From Candidatus Aerophobetes bacterium Ae_b3b (GTDB lineage Bacteria > Aerophobota > Aerophobia > Aerophobales > AE-B3A): DNA of 14,478 nt. The number at the start of each line of letters is the position of its first letter. The first letter of the stretch is position 1. Both the position numbers and the translations under genes were made by a program. The notes under the pieces are model-generated. The model was given only the letters and a program-made list of their open reading frames with translations. It was not told the origin of the DNA and made no database searches. The DNA is taken from contig NJBP01000050.1 in the NCBI GenBank assembly GCA_005223085.1, positions 1-14,478 on the forward strand, given 5' to 3'. Shown piece by piece: positions 1 to 9,871 of this stretch.

Positions 1-337
1 AATGGAGTAGCCTATGGGCAATCAATGTGAAACCTTCATTCCTTCCAGGCTAAAGTATATCACCTTACTTTCCCATCAAACTAATAATACCGAACTTAAA
101 TCAATAATAGAATTTAATGCTTTTATTTATAATAGTGGAATAGATTATCTTTGAGTTAATATAACGTATCTTTTCGTGGTGAAGAAAGTAGGAATAATAT
201 TAGACGGTAGATTAGCCAAAATAAGAGACTTGTGTCTCTTCAATGAGGATTATATCATTTACAGGCTTTGGCCTCTTTTTTGGGCTTTTATTAGCCTCTG
301 AGGCACTAATTTATGAATACATCAAGAGGGAAATATA
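1..337. other. AT-rich leader region without a recognisable gene
   Basis: I see no convincing coding frame here. Two small hairpins are visible. One at 223-240 has a 7-bp stem (AAGAGAC, loop TTGT, GTCTCTT) and no T-run. One at 263-274 has a 4-bp stem (AGGC/GCCT) followed by a T-rich run at 275-281, and could be a weak intrinsic terminator for something upstream. The stretch around 158-175 (ATATAACGTATCTTTTC) loosely resembles the core of the intergenic repeats found further on, but it is AT-rich and the match may be chance. Confidence 0.4.
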
Positions 338-577
338 ATGAATAAAACAAAACAAACTGAACAAAAAGAGATAGGAAGAGTTAAACTGGGAGATACTCAA
401 GACCTTGTTGTTTCTATCGTAGATGATGAGAAGGTAGATCTAAGGATCTTTCTGAATACGGATAGTTATAAAGGACCTACAAAGAGAGGAGTAAGGTTCT
501 ACATGTTCGATGATAACTGGCCAGAGTTTATGAAGCTGATGGAGAAAGTAGATAGAAAGTACCAAGAGCTTACCTGA
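338..577 (+). CDS. Small PC4/p15-like (transcriptional coactivator fold) protein, putative
   Basis: A 79-residue cytoplasmic protein with no signal peptide. Residues 33-61 resemble the PC4/p15 single-stranded-DNA-binding family: a DLRIF strand (34-38), a basic PTKRGVRFY stretch (47-55), an aromatic turn ending in NW (60-61), and a C-terminal amphipathic helix (62-77). In that family the layout of beta strands plus a C-terminal helix forms a dimer that binds single-stranded DNA, and bacterial members are about this size. The start at 338 has an AAGAGGG ribosome-binding site at 324-330. It is the first of four short + strand frames separated by repeat elements. The family call is by eye from a short sequence. 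A nucleic-acid-binding role is inferred from the family. Confidence 0.6.
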   Translation: MNKTKQTEQKEIGRVKLGDTQDLVVSIVDDEKVDLRIFLNTDSYKGPTKRGVRFYMFDDNWPEFMKLMEKVDRKYQELT

Positions 578-582
578 GGGCA

Positions 583-661
583 AGAGGGGGAGCAGTGCCC
601 AAGGGGCAACCAAGCAAACAAATATAGCTCACACGTAGGATATAAGATATTTTCAAAACTC
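583..661 (+). repeat. Intergenic repeat, copy 1 (homologous to 1752-1830)
   Basis: A 79-base element beginning 5 bases after the stop of the PC4-like gene. It aligns without gaps to 1752-1830 at about 54 of 79 positions by hand count. The last 23 bases (639-661) match 1808-1830 at 22 of 23. Many of the differences are transitions. The copy lies in the same orientation and at the same place relative to the preceding stop codon as copy 2, so common origin is much more likely than chance. No ORF is conserved through it. Function is unknown; an integron attC-type role is considered in the findings. Confidence 0.7.
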
Positions 662-703
662 TGGGATAGCTATACAAAATCATATAGTATAAGGAGTGTA
701 GAG

Positions 704-1324
704 ATGAAAAAAAGAACTTCAATAATGGGAGTTGTTTTGCTAACTACAGGTTTAGCTCTCTATGCTAGTACTGGAAGCCTATCAAATGAGCCAGCCGAGT
801 TCATCAAGTTGTTAGGCGAAGCAGAAAGCTATTTTCTGGCTGAGGATTATGACCGAGCCAGCATAGCTTTGGAGAAGGCACAAAAGATTCTCAAACAACA
901 GATAAGGCTAGGCAGAAAAACCACACCTTTCGTTAATCTTTCCACCCCAGAAAACGCAGTTAGGTCTTTCCTAGTATCAGCCGTTTTGGACGATGAGGAA
1001 ACCGCGAGGAGGTGTTGGTCGAAAAGGGTTCCGGATTACTTTGTGCCGATGCTGGTCTCGGCAATACAGAAAGAAATAGAGCTAAAGCTACAAGAGCAGC
1101 TTGAGTTAGGAAAGGGGCCTGAGTTAGTGAAGTGGGTGGAGAAAGCGTTTCGTTATGAAAGAATATGGACCGGAGTGAACAGCTACTACGTCTGGGCAAT
1201 ACCTCCTGGGGAAAAGCGAAGTGAGAGTCTGCAATTTAGAGTAGTCAGAGAAAATAGCGACTGGAAGGTTCTGGTGTTCAAGGCTTGGGAAGAAGAAGGT
1301 TGGTTCAAGGCTCTCACCAGATAG
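704..1324 (+). CDS. Secreted protein of unknown function with helical repeat-like N-terminal part
   Basis: 206 residues. Residues 1-21 look like a signal peptide: KKR, then a hydrophobic core VVLLTTGLAL, ending at an AxA-like YA-S site. There is no lipobox cysteine, so export to the periplasm or outside is more likely than lipid anchoring. Residues 30-65 are helical and TPR-like (AESYFLAEDYDRASIALEKA). Residues 82-206 contain a helix starting PENAVRSFL and later beta-rich stretches (YYVWAI, LQFRVVRENSDWKVLVFKAW), reminiscent of NTF2-like or DUF4878-type folds, but I cannot name the family. AAGGAG at 691-696 supports the ATG at 704. It lies between two short frames in the repeat-separated block. 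The coding call is firm because of length and composition; the function is unknown. Confidence 0.75.
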   Translation: MKKRTSIMGVVLLTTGLALYASTGSLSNEPAEFIKLLGEAESYFLAEDYDRASIALEKAQKILKQQIRLGRKTTPFVNLSTPENAVRSFLVSAVLDDEETARRCWSKRVPDYFVPMLVSAIQKEIELKLQEQLELGKGPELVKWVEKAFRYERIWTGVNSYYVWAIPPGEKRSESLQFRVVRENSDWKVLVFKAWEEEGWFKALTR

Positions 1325-1377
1325 GAAATTTTCAAGATCTTGGTTGGATAAACTGGGCTAAATCAGGACTTTATGCT

Positions 1378-1431
1378 GATTAACAAGAAAAGACGCTTTC
1401 ATAGAGGGGTCAAATCGGCGTTTTGTTGACC
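1378..1431 (+). other. Imperfect inverted repeat after the secreted-protein gene, attC-like layout
   Basis: GATTAAC (1378-1384) is a near complement of GTTGACC (1425-1431). Inside these, AAAA...CGC (1388-1396) pairs with GCGTTTT (1418-1424), with two bulges. The apex (1397-1417) is unpaired. An outer 7-base box near GTTRRRY and RYYYAAC with extrahelical bases and about 54 bases overall is the layout of small integron attC sites, but each box departs from consensus by one base. It begins 53 bases after the stop at 1324. It overlaps a larger alternative fold at 1401-1472, so only one of the two can form at a time. Confidence 0.3.
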
Positions 1432-1486
1432 AGGCTTGATTATTGACCTGGGTAAAATCAAAGCTCCTCTATCAAGAGATTTTTTT
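1401..1486 (+). terminator. Structured intergenic region ending in a candidate intrinsic terminator
   Basis: ATAGAGGGG (1401-1409) can pair with CTCCTCTAT (1464-1472), with one G-T wobble, enclosing a smaller hairpin of CCAGG (1430-1434) with CCTGG (1447-1451). Directly after it a short hairpin, CTCT-ATCA-AGAG (1467-1478), is followed by seven T (1480-1486). The long stem and the terminal hairpin share bases 1467-1472, so they are mutually exclusive, as in an attenuator. It could end transcription after the secreted-protein gene or control the small membrane-protein gene starting at 1535. The terminal hairpin has only four base pairs, so termination would be weak. Confidence 0.35.
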
Positions 1487-1534
1487 CAAGCCAGTTGTGG
1501 GATAGAGAGAATTTTTAAGCAAGGAAGGTGAACT

Positions 1535-1750
1535 ATGCAACAGGTAGTAGTACAGATTGATTGGTACACTAAGTTTGTTTTAGCTCTAATTGCTGTATTG
1601 TTAGCGGGAATATTGGTAAAAGTTAACATTGTTAGCAGGCCTGCGGGAGCTAGCGAAGAAGCCAAAGCGATGCCCGTCGAGATCACACGTGTAAATTTGC
1701 ATTGGACGGACTTTATGCCAGTTAAGGTAATCAACTGGCCAAAGGAATAG
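1535..1750 (+). CDS. Small single-helix membrane protein, unknown function
   Basis: 71 residues. Residues 14-30 form one hydrophobic membrane helix (FVLALIAVLLAGILVKV) after a short N-terminal stretch containing DWYTK. The remaining roughly 40 residues are polar and probably extracytoplasmic: one Lys precedes the helix and the next basic residues come only at its end, so the topology is uncertain. The ATG at 1535 has a strong AAGGAAGGTG ribosome-binding site at 1521-1530. It sits between the structured region at 1378-1486 and repeat copy 2, which begins one base after its stop codon. I recognise no family. The ribosome site and the sensible helix make it a real gene more likely than not. Confidence 0.6.
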   Translation: MQQVVVQIDWYTKFVLALIAVLLAGILVKVNIVSRPAGASEEAKAMPVEITRVNLHWTDFMPVKVINWPKE

Positions 1751-1751
1751 A

Positions 1752-1830
1752 AAAGGGGAGGTAGTAGCCGGAAGGTGACGAGACAAACAACTATGCCTGA
1801 CGTCCACGATATAACATATTTTCAAAACTC
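1752..1830 (+). repeat. Intergenic repeat, copy 2 (homologous to 583-661)
   Basis: Copy 2 of the 79-base element; it starts one base after the stop of the small membrane-protein gene. Its 3' half shares a 25-base block (1795-1819) with 2110-2134 at 21 of 25 positions, linking it to a third element. It is followed at 1837-1843 by GTTAAGC, which fits the integron core-site pattern GTTRRRY. GCCTGAC at 1795-1801 is one base off RYYYAAC. These boxes give an imperfect 11-base terminal pairing between GCCTGACGTCC and GGGGGTTAAGC, but there is no clear internal stem. Confidence 0.7.
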
Positions 1831-1877
1831 AAGGGGGTTAAGCAAACTAAATAACACATGAGGAGGTGACATAAACC

Positions 1878-2096
1878 ATGAGCCTGAAGAAGCATTGATA
1901 GCAGTGTATGTTCGACGGCTCAGGAACACTTGTAACCACAGGTCAAATGAGTTTCACAGCGGAGGGAGGTAGTTGGAATACGTGGACCTCGTATAATATC
2001 AAAAAACATGTTGATAAACCCGGCAATTGGACATTTGAAATCTATCTGGATGGTAAAAAAGTGATAGAAGAAAGCCTTGCCGTCTTATCCCAATAA
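1878..2096 (+). pseudogene. Broken or truncated beta-rich protein gene with two in-frame stops
   Basis: A near-perfect ribosome-binding site (AGGAGGTGA, ending about 9 bases upstream) points to the ATG at 1878, yet that frame reads six codons (MSLKKH) and then TGA TAG at 1896-1901. The same frame reopens and runs to a TAA at 2094-2096, with an internal ATG at 1908 giving 62 residues. The surviving part has a beta-sandwich look: GSWNTWTSYNIKK, then PGNWTFEIYLDGKKV, a pattern of C-terminal strands in secreted immunoglobulin-like proteins. Two adjacent stops in the original frame plus a missing N-terminal half make a decayed remnant the best reading. Alternatives are translation from 1908 without a good ribosome site, or a real hexapeptide. 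It is bracketed by repeat elements on both sides. Confidence 0.5.
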
Positions 2097-2109
2097 TGAA
2101 GGCAGCTTC

Positions 2110-2203
2110 GCCTGACATCAACGACATAGCATATAAGCTACGGGCTACAACTGTCGCCTTTCGGGACATTACTCCCTTCAGTCGCAACATTGTAGAGTTA
2201 AGC
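2110..2203 (+). repeat. Third intergenic element, sharing a 25-base block with copy 2
   Basis: It starts 13 bases after the stop at 2094-2096. Positions 2110-2134 match 1795-1819 at 21 of 25. It ends at GTTAAGC (2197-2203), the identical seven bases found 18 bases after copy 2. Between them CTACAA (2145-2150) pairs with TTGTAG (2190-2195), giving a stem near the 3' box. The overall length of about 94 bases between GCCTGAC and GTTAAGC is within the range known for integron attC sites, though the 5' box has one off-consensus base. Confidence 0.5.
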
Positions 2204-2445
2204 AGAGCAATGGCTCGTTTTTCTATCAAAAATATTAGAGTGGGAAGGGAACGCTTGTCAGAGATATAGGCAGCAATTGGAGAAGTAGTGGTTGCGTTCT
2301 AGGAGCTGCCAACGAACAAAGTTATTGGAAAAAAGGGGAGAGTTCTTGAAATTGAACAATCATTCAAGTGGTTTGGTATTGACTTCAGAAGAAAAATCAT
2401 TACAATATCAAAGACCTAGAGACGGAAAAAGAGAAAACCGAAAAA

Positions 2446-2471
2446 TTGTCCTTGTCTGAAATCCTTATAAA
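2446..2471 (+). promoter_or_regulatory. Weak candidate promoter of the tRNA cluster
   Basis: TTGTCC (2446-2451) and TATAAA (2466-2471) resemble -35 and -10 elements, but the spacer is 14 bases, shorter than the usual 16-18. The -10 box lies 20 bases before the first tRNA nucleotide, a sensible distance. Confidence 0.25.
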
Positions 2472-2490
2472 GAAAGACTTTCAGCTTTCT

Positions 2491-2565
2491 GCGGGGGTAG
2501 CTCAGTGGTAGAGCATCGGCCTTCCAAGCCGATGGTCGCGGGTTCGAATCCCGTTCCCCGCTCCA
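2491..2565 (+). tRNA. tRNA-Gly (anticodon TCC)
   Basis: Full cloverleaf. The acceptor GCGGGGG pairs with TCCCCGC with one G-T pair, the D arm contains GGTA, and the anticodon stem ATCGGCC/AAGCCGAT encloses the loop CTTCCAA, so the anticodon is TCC. The T arm is GCGGG-TTCGAAT-CCCGT. The discriminator T and the CCA end are encoded. First gene of a five-tRNA cluster. Confidence 0.97.
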
Positions 2566-2566
2566 T

Positions 2567-2644
2567 GGTGAGCGTAGCTCAGCTGGTTAGAGCACTGGAC
2601 TGTGGCTCCAGGGGTCGGGGGTTCAAATCCCCTCGCTCACCCCA
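2567..2644 (+). tRNA. tRNA-His (anticodon GTG)
   Basis: The acceptor GTGAGCG (2568-2574) pairs with CGCTCAC (2634-2640). The extra G at 2567 faces C73 at 2641, the encoded G-1 identity element of bacterial tRNA-His. The anticodon loop CTGTGGC gives GTG. CCA is encoded at 2642-2644. It starts one base after the end of the Gly(TCC) gene. Confidence 0.97.
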
Positions 2645-2656
2645 TTTTCAAAAATT

Positions 2657-2741
2657 AGGGGTCAGTGAAGAGTGTTGAACCAGAAGGGGGAGTCCCCCAT
2701 CAGGTCATTCGACTAAACACTGAGTACTATTCACTAGCCCT
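2657..2741. repeat. 85-bp imperfect palindrome between tRNA-His and tRNA-Lys, MITE-like
   Basis: AGGGGTCAGTGAA (2657-2669) is almost the exact reverse complement of TTCACTAGCCCT (2730-2741), with one mismatch and one extra base. AGTGTT (2671-2676) pairs with AACACT (2716-2721), and GGGGG (2686-2690) pairs with CCCCC (2694-2698) in a small inner hairpin. It occupies nearly all of the 103-base gap inside an otherwise tight tRNA cluster. Nested terminal inverted repeats without coding capacity suit a small non-autonomous mobile element or a processing or termination hairpin. I see no target-site duplication. Confidence 0.6.
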
Positions 2742-2747
2742 TGAACT

Positions 2748-2820
2748 GGGCTGTTAGCTCAACAGGCAGAGCAACGGACTCTTAATCCGTAGGTTACAGG
2801 TTCGATTCCTGTACAGCCCA
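2748..2820 (+). tRNA. tRNA-Lys (anticodon CTT), CCA not encoded
   Basis: The acceptor GGGCTGT pairs with ACAGCCC (2813-2819), and the discriminator A is at 2820. The anticodon stem ACGGA/TCCGT encloses the loop CTCTTAA, anticodon CTT. The next bases are TCA, so the CCA must be added by nucleotidyltransferase, unlike in the other four tRNAs here. Only five bases separate it from the following tRNA-Gly. Confidence 0.96.
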
Positions 2821-2825
2821 TCACA

Positions 2826-2900
2826 GCGGGAATAGCTCAGCGGTAGAGCATCACCTTGCCAAGGTGAGGGTCGCGGGTTCAAATCCCGTTTCCCGCTCCA
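2826..2900 (+). tRNA. tRNA-Gly (anticodon GCC)
   Basis: The acceptor GCGGGAA pairs with TTCCCGC, the anticodon stem TCACC/GGTGA encloses the loop TTGCCAA (anticodon GCC), and the T arm is GCGGG-TTCAAAT-CCCGT. CCA is encoded. It resembles the Gly(TCC) gene at 2491 in the acceptor, D and T arms, so the two are probable ancient duplicates. Confidence 0.97.
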
Positions 2901-2966
2901 ACAGATTTTCCCTGGAAATTGTGTAACTGCGACTGAGCTAGTAAAGTTTTACTTTTCCCATAATAT

Positions 2967-3031
2967 CTTCTCACGCCCCAAGGATCTTTCCCTGCAAAAC
3001 TATAGGGTGTTATCCCCTGCGGGGTGAGAGA
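2967..3031 (+). other. Hairpin-rich spacer between tRNA-Gly and tRNA-Leu
   Basis: CTCACGCCCC (2970-2979) can pair with GGGGTGAG (3021-3028), with one bulged G and a little extension on each side, enclosing about 40 bases. An alternative small hairpin, CCCC-TGC-GGGG (3014-3024), uses the same 3' arm. No T-run follows, so it is not a typical intrinsic terminator. It may be a transcript-processing structure or another small palindromic element. Confidence 0.35.
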
Positions 3032-3055
3032 CTAAATTCTTTTAAATATGAGATT

Positions 3056-3140
3056 GCGAGGGTGGCGGAATCGGTAGACGCGCTAGATTTAGGATCTAGT
3101 GAGGAAACTCATGGGGGTTCGAGTCCCCCCTCTCGCACCA
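3056..3140 (+). tRNA. tRNA-Leu (anticodon TAG)
   Basis: An 85-base type II tRNA with a long variable arm. The acceptor GCGAGGG pairs with CTCTCGC with one G-T pair, the anticodon stem CTAGA/TCTAG encloses TTTAGGA (anticodon TAG), and the variable arm is TGAGGAAACTCA. The T arm is GGGGG-TTCGAGT-CCCCC. CCA is encoded. Trigger factor starts only 21 bases after the CCA, so the two are probably cotranscribed. Confidence 0.97.
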
Positions 3141-3161
3141 GGAATAAAAGGATTACAAGCC

Positions 3162-4472
3162 ATGCAGATAGCAGTAGAGAAAAAAGAGGGAGCAGAGCTT
3201 AGTTTTAAAGTGGAAGTACCGAAAGAAAGAGTGGAAGAGGAACTCTCACGAGCTTTTCGCAAATTGGTCAGAGAAGCAAAGGTTCCCGGATTCAGAAAGG
3301 GGAAAGTCCCCAGAAAAATCTTTGAGCACCGATTCGGTCAGGAGGTCCTGCAGAAGGAGGCAATCAAAAGGCTCTATCCAGAGGTTTACCAAGAGGTGGT
3401 GGTCCAACAGAACCTCTCCCCCATCATCGAGCCAACTTTGGAGATCCTTCAATTCTCCCCGAATAAGCCCTTGATTTTAAGAATTGATCTGGTAACCAAA
3501 CCGGAGGTAAAACTAGGTAAATATAAAGGAATCAAGGTTAAGGAAAGAAAAATAGAGACATCCAAAGATGAGATAACCAGAGCCTTAGGACAACTTCAGG
3601 AACAGTATGCCGATTACCCACCGGTGAAAGAGAAAAGGGGTGTAAGGGATAATGATTGGGTAACTTTAGACTGGCAAGTTTTTTATAAAGGAAAACTACT
3701 TGCCCGGGGAGTTGAGAAGAATTTCACTTTCCAGATAGGATCGTCAGTTTTCCCTCCTTCCTTCTCCCAAGGTTTAATTGGACTAAAGACCGGAGAAAAA
3801 AGATCCTTGGAGATTCAATTTCCACTTAATTATCCCCGCAAAGATTTTGCGGGAAGAGAAATTACTTTCGAGGTAACTTTAAAGCAAATAAGAGAAAAAA
3901 GAGTTCCCCCCATTGACGGCAAATTTGTCAAGAATCTAAAATTTAATAGTTTAAAAAGCCTAAGAAAACATATTAAAGAAAATATAGCAAAAACAAAGAA
4001 AAACTGGGAGGAGAAAAGGTTAAGTTCGGAAACCGTAAGGAAGGTAGTAGAAGATAGCAAGGTGGATCTTCCCTTATCTCTTGTAGAAGGGAAGGTTGAT
4101 GAGAGAAGATCACAGCTAGAAAATAGATTAAAGGAAAGGGAAACTTCGCTTGAAAACTATATTAAAGACCAGAAGCTGTCCGAAAAAGAGCTGCGGGAAA
4201 AATTAAAGTCCGAAGTAGAAAAAGATCTAAAAACTTACTTTGTTTTGGAAGCTATTGCTGAACAGGAGAAAATCGAGGTAAGAGAAGAAGAGATAGAAGA
4301 AAGACTAAAATCGTTAGTAAGGGGTAAGGTGGAGGAAAAAGACATAATTAGATTAAAGAACAGTCTTGCTGCTAGTGGTGAGCTAAAAATTCTAACAGCC
4401 GAGCTAAGAAATGAAAAAGTAATTGATTTTTTGTACCACCAAGCCAAGATAGAAAGAAAACACAGGTCCTGA
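3162..4472 (+). CDS. tig: Trigger factor, ribosome-bound chaperone and peptidyl-prolyl isomerase
   Basis: 436 residues, the usual family length. It binds near the ribosome exit tunnel and shields nascent chains, and its FKBP-type domain can isomerise prolyl bonds. The N-terminal ribosome-binding domain carries the signature GFRKGKVP at residues 43-50. The FKBP-like domain spans roughly 155-245 ([41 protein letters not shown]). The rest is the lysine- and glutamate-rich helical C-terminal chaperone domain. The frame stays open upstream into tRNA-Leu, but that ATG (3099) lies inside the tRNA; the start at 3162 has AAAGGA at 3147-3152 and gives the canonical N-terminus [10 protein letters not shown]. 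clpP follows after 29 bases, a common tig-clpP pairing. Confidence 0.97.
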   Translation: MQIAVEKKEGAELSFKVEVPKERVEEELSRAFRKLVREAKVPGFRKGKVPRKIFEHRFGQEVLQKEAIKRLYPEVYQEVVVQQNLSPIIEPTLEILQFSPNKPLILRIDLVTKPEVKLGKYKGIKVKERKIETSKDEITRALGQLQEQYADYPPVKEKRGVRDNDWVTLDWQVFYKGKLLARGVEKNFTFQIGSSVFPPSFSQGLIGLKTGEKRSLEIQFPLNYPRKDFAGREITFEVTLKQIREKRVPPIDGKFVKNLKFNSLKSLRKHIKENIAKTKKNWEEKRLSSETVRKVVEDSKVDLPLSLVEGKVDERRSQLENRLKERETSLENYIKDQKLSEKELREKLKSEVEKDLKTYFVLEAIAEQEKIEVREEEIEERLKSLVRGKVEEKDIIRLKNSLAASGELKILTAELRNEKVIDFLYHQAKIERKHRS

Positions 4473-4501
4473 AAAACATAAAAACAGGTAAGGAGGATAA
4501 A

Positions 4502-5092
4502 GTGACTTTAATTCCTATAGTGGTCGAAAGAACAGCAAGAGGAGAAAGAGCTTATGATATCTATTCCCGATTGCTTAGAGATAGAATCATCTTTATAGGT
4601 CAGCCCATCGATGACAATGTGGCTAACACAGTAATCGCTCAGATGCTTTTCTTGGAGGTCGAGGATCCCAAGAAGGATATGAAGCTCTATATTAACTCAC
4701 CAGGGGGATTAGTGACCTCAGGGCTGGCTATTTATGACACTATGCAGTATGTCCAACCAGATGTATCCACGATCTGTATGGGACAGGCGGCCAGTGCAGC
4801 TGCTCTGCTTTTGGCTGCTGGAGCTCCCGGAAAGAGACTTAGTCTTCCCAACGCTAATATTCTCATCCATCAGCCTATGGGGGGAGCACGAGGGCAGGCT
4901 AGCGATGTGGGGATTCAAGCACGACAGATTCTCAGGATCAAGGATAGATTGAATGAGATTTTTGTAGAGCACACCGGCCAGTCCAAAGAGAAGATTGAAA
5001 GAGATACCGATAGGGACTTTTATATGACGGCGGAGGAGGCTAAAGAATACGGACTCATTGATAAGGTCATTGAAAGTAAGAAGATAAAATAG
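4502..5092 (+). CDS. clpP: ATP-dependent Clp protease proteolytic subunit ClpP
   Basis: 196 residues, full length. It forms the double-heptamer serine protease chamber that degrades unfolded proteins fed by ClpX, ClpA or ClpC. The catalytic triad is complete: Ser98 in GQAASAA, His123 in LIHQPMGG and Asp172 in [11 protein letters not shown]. The oxyanion-hole strand INSPGG is at 64-69. The start codon is GTG, with a clear GGAGG at 4491-4495. It sits in the tig-clpP order typical of Bacteria, but the next gene is not clpX or lon; the V/A-ATPase A gene begins 34 bases on, with a small hairpin (CATTC/GAATG, 5095-5108) between them. No terminator is evident, so the ATPase genes may be cotranscribed. 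Confidence 0.98.
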   Translation: MTLIPIVVERTARGERAYDIYSRLLRDRIIFIGQPIDDNVANTVIAQMLFLEVEDPKKDMKLYINSPGGLVTSGLAIYDTMQYVQPDVSTICMGQAASAAALLLAAGAPGKRLSLPNANILIHQPMGGARGQASDVGIQARQILRIKDRLNEIFVEHTGQSKEKIERDTDRDFYMTAEEAKEYGLIDKVIESKKIK

Positions 5093-5126
5093 TTCATTCC
5101 CTTGAATGGGCCGAAGAGGAGTATAC

Positions 5127-8473
<3,347 letters not shown>

Positions 8474-8477
<4 letters not shown>

Positions 8478-9862
8478 GAGCCAAAGAATATACCACGGTG
8501 AAGGAGCTCACTGGTCCACTAATGTTGGTAGATAAAGTATCGGATGTCGCTTATCAGGAGCTGGTAGAGATAGAACTTTATAACGGTGAAAGAAGACGGG
8601 GTAGAGTACTGGAGGTAACCTCCGAGGCGGCTTTAGTGCAATTATTTGAACGAGCTACCGAATTAGGAGTCAAGGGGGCCCAGATAAAGTTTCTCGGCAA
8701 GGGAATCCAGTTGGGAGTCTCCGGGGACATCCTGGGAAGGGTATTTGATGGATGGGGTAGACCCCGGGATGGCGCTCCACCTATCATTGCTGAGGAAAGG
8801 TTAGACATAGAGGGAAGACCAATAAATCCTGAGGCTCGAGCCTACCCAGATGAATTCATCCAGACAGGAATATCAGCCATTGATGGTCTTAATACTTTGT
8901 CAAGGGGGCAGAAACTACCTATCTTCTCCGGAGCCGGCCTGCCCCACATACAGGTTGCTGCTCAAATCGCTCGACAAGCCAGAGTTTTAGGAAAAGAAGA
9001 AGAATTTGGAGTAGTCTTCGCTGCTATGGGTATAACCTTTGAGGAGGCAAATTTCTTTGTCTCCGATTTTGAAAGATCAGGCGCTATTGAGAAAACTACG
9101 CTTTTTTTGAACCTTGCCGATGATCCGGTAATTGAGAGGATCTCCACGCCCAGAATGGCCTTAACCTGTGCTGAATACCTGGCCTTTGAAAAAGGGATGC
9201 ATATCCTGGTTATCTTAATTGATATGACTAACTATGCAGAGGCTCTGCGGGAACTATCTGCAGCCAGGAGGGAGGTCCCGGGAAGAAGGGGATACCCAGG
9301 TTACCTTTACACAGATCTGGCTAGCATTTACGAGCGAGCGGGAAGAATCAAAGAAAAAGAAGGCTCCATTACTTTAATTCCCATTTTAACTATGCCCGAC
9401 GATGATAAAACCCATCCCATTCCTGATCTTACCGGCTACATCACTGAAGGGCAGATAATACTCCAAAGAAATCTTCATCAAAAGGGAATCTATCCCCCTA
9501 TTAGCGTTCTTCCCTCTTTATCTCGTTTAATGGATGAGGGAGTCGGAGAAGACAAAACCCGGGAAGATCATCGCGAACTTTCCAACCAACTTTACGCTGC
9601 CTATGCTCAAGGTATGGAAATCAGAGAACTGGCCCTGGTTATGGGAGAAGCAACTTTGAGTGAGATGGATAAAAAATATCTTCGATTCGCTGATGAATTT
9701 GAACAGGAATTTGTCTCTCAGGCGGAAAATGAAAATAGGGAGATAGAGGAGACTCTAGATATTGGCTGGAATCTCTTAAAGATGATTCCTACCCCGGAAT
9801 TAAAAAGAGTGAGGGACGAGTTTATAAAAAAATACGGCAATCGAGAAGAGCCGAAAGAGTGA
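8474..9862 (+). CDS. atpB: V/A-type ATP synthase regulatory subunit B
   Basis: 462 residues, full length. Subunit B alternates with A in the hexameric head and has a non-catalytic nucleotide site. The usual P-loop is replaced by FSGAGLPH (151-158), the family hallmark. Other family stretches are visible: [40 protein letters not shown] and the C-terminal FADEFEQEF. The ATG overlaps the A stop codon by four bases, so translation is probably coupled and subunit ratios balanced. No intein and no missing motif are seen here. The D gene follows after nine bases. Confidence 0.98.
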
Positions 9863-9871
9863 GGTTCCAAC

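Larger units (their letters stand above)
2097..2490. other. Gene-free stretch before the tRNA cluster
   Basis: No convincing gene. The 5' part holds the third repeat-type element (2110-2203). A 19-codon frame at 2210-2269 lacks a ribosome-binding site and is not annotated. Positions 2270-2440 show no clear structure, repeat or coding potential. The last 50 bases presumably contain the promoter of the tRNA cluster. Confidence 0.5.

Noticed and set aside
223-240. Hairpin with 7-bp stem taken as a terminator
   Set aside because: No T-run follows, so an intrinsic terminator is not supported; it is recorded only as a hairpin.
1896-1901. Recoding of the TGA TAG pair (selenocysteine or read-through)
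   Set aside because: Two different stops in tandem, no convincing selenocysteine insertion hairpin seen just downstream, and no sign of a selenoprotein family make decay far likelier.
3099-3161. Upstream extension of the trigger factor frame to an ATG at 3099
   Set aside because: That ATG lies inside tRNA-Leu. The ATG at 3162 has a ribosome-binding site and gives the standard trigger factor N-terminus.
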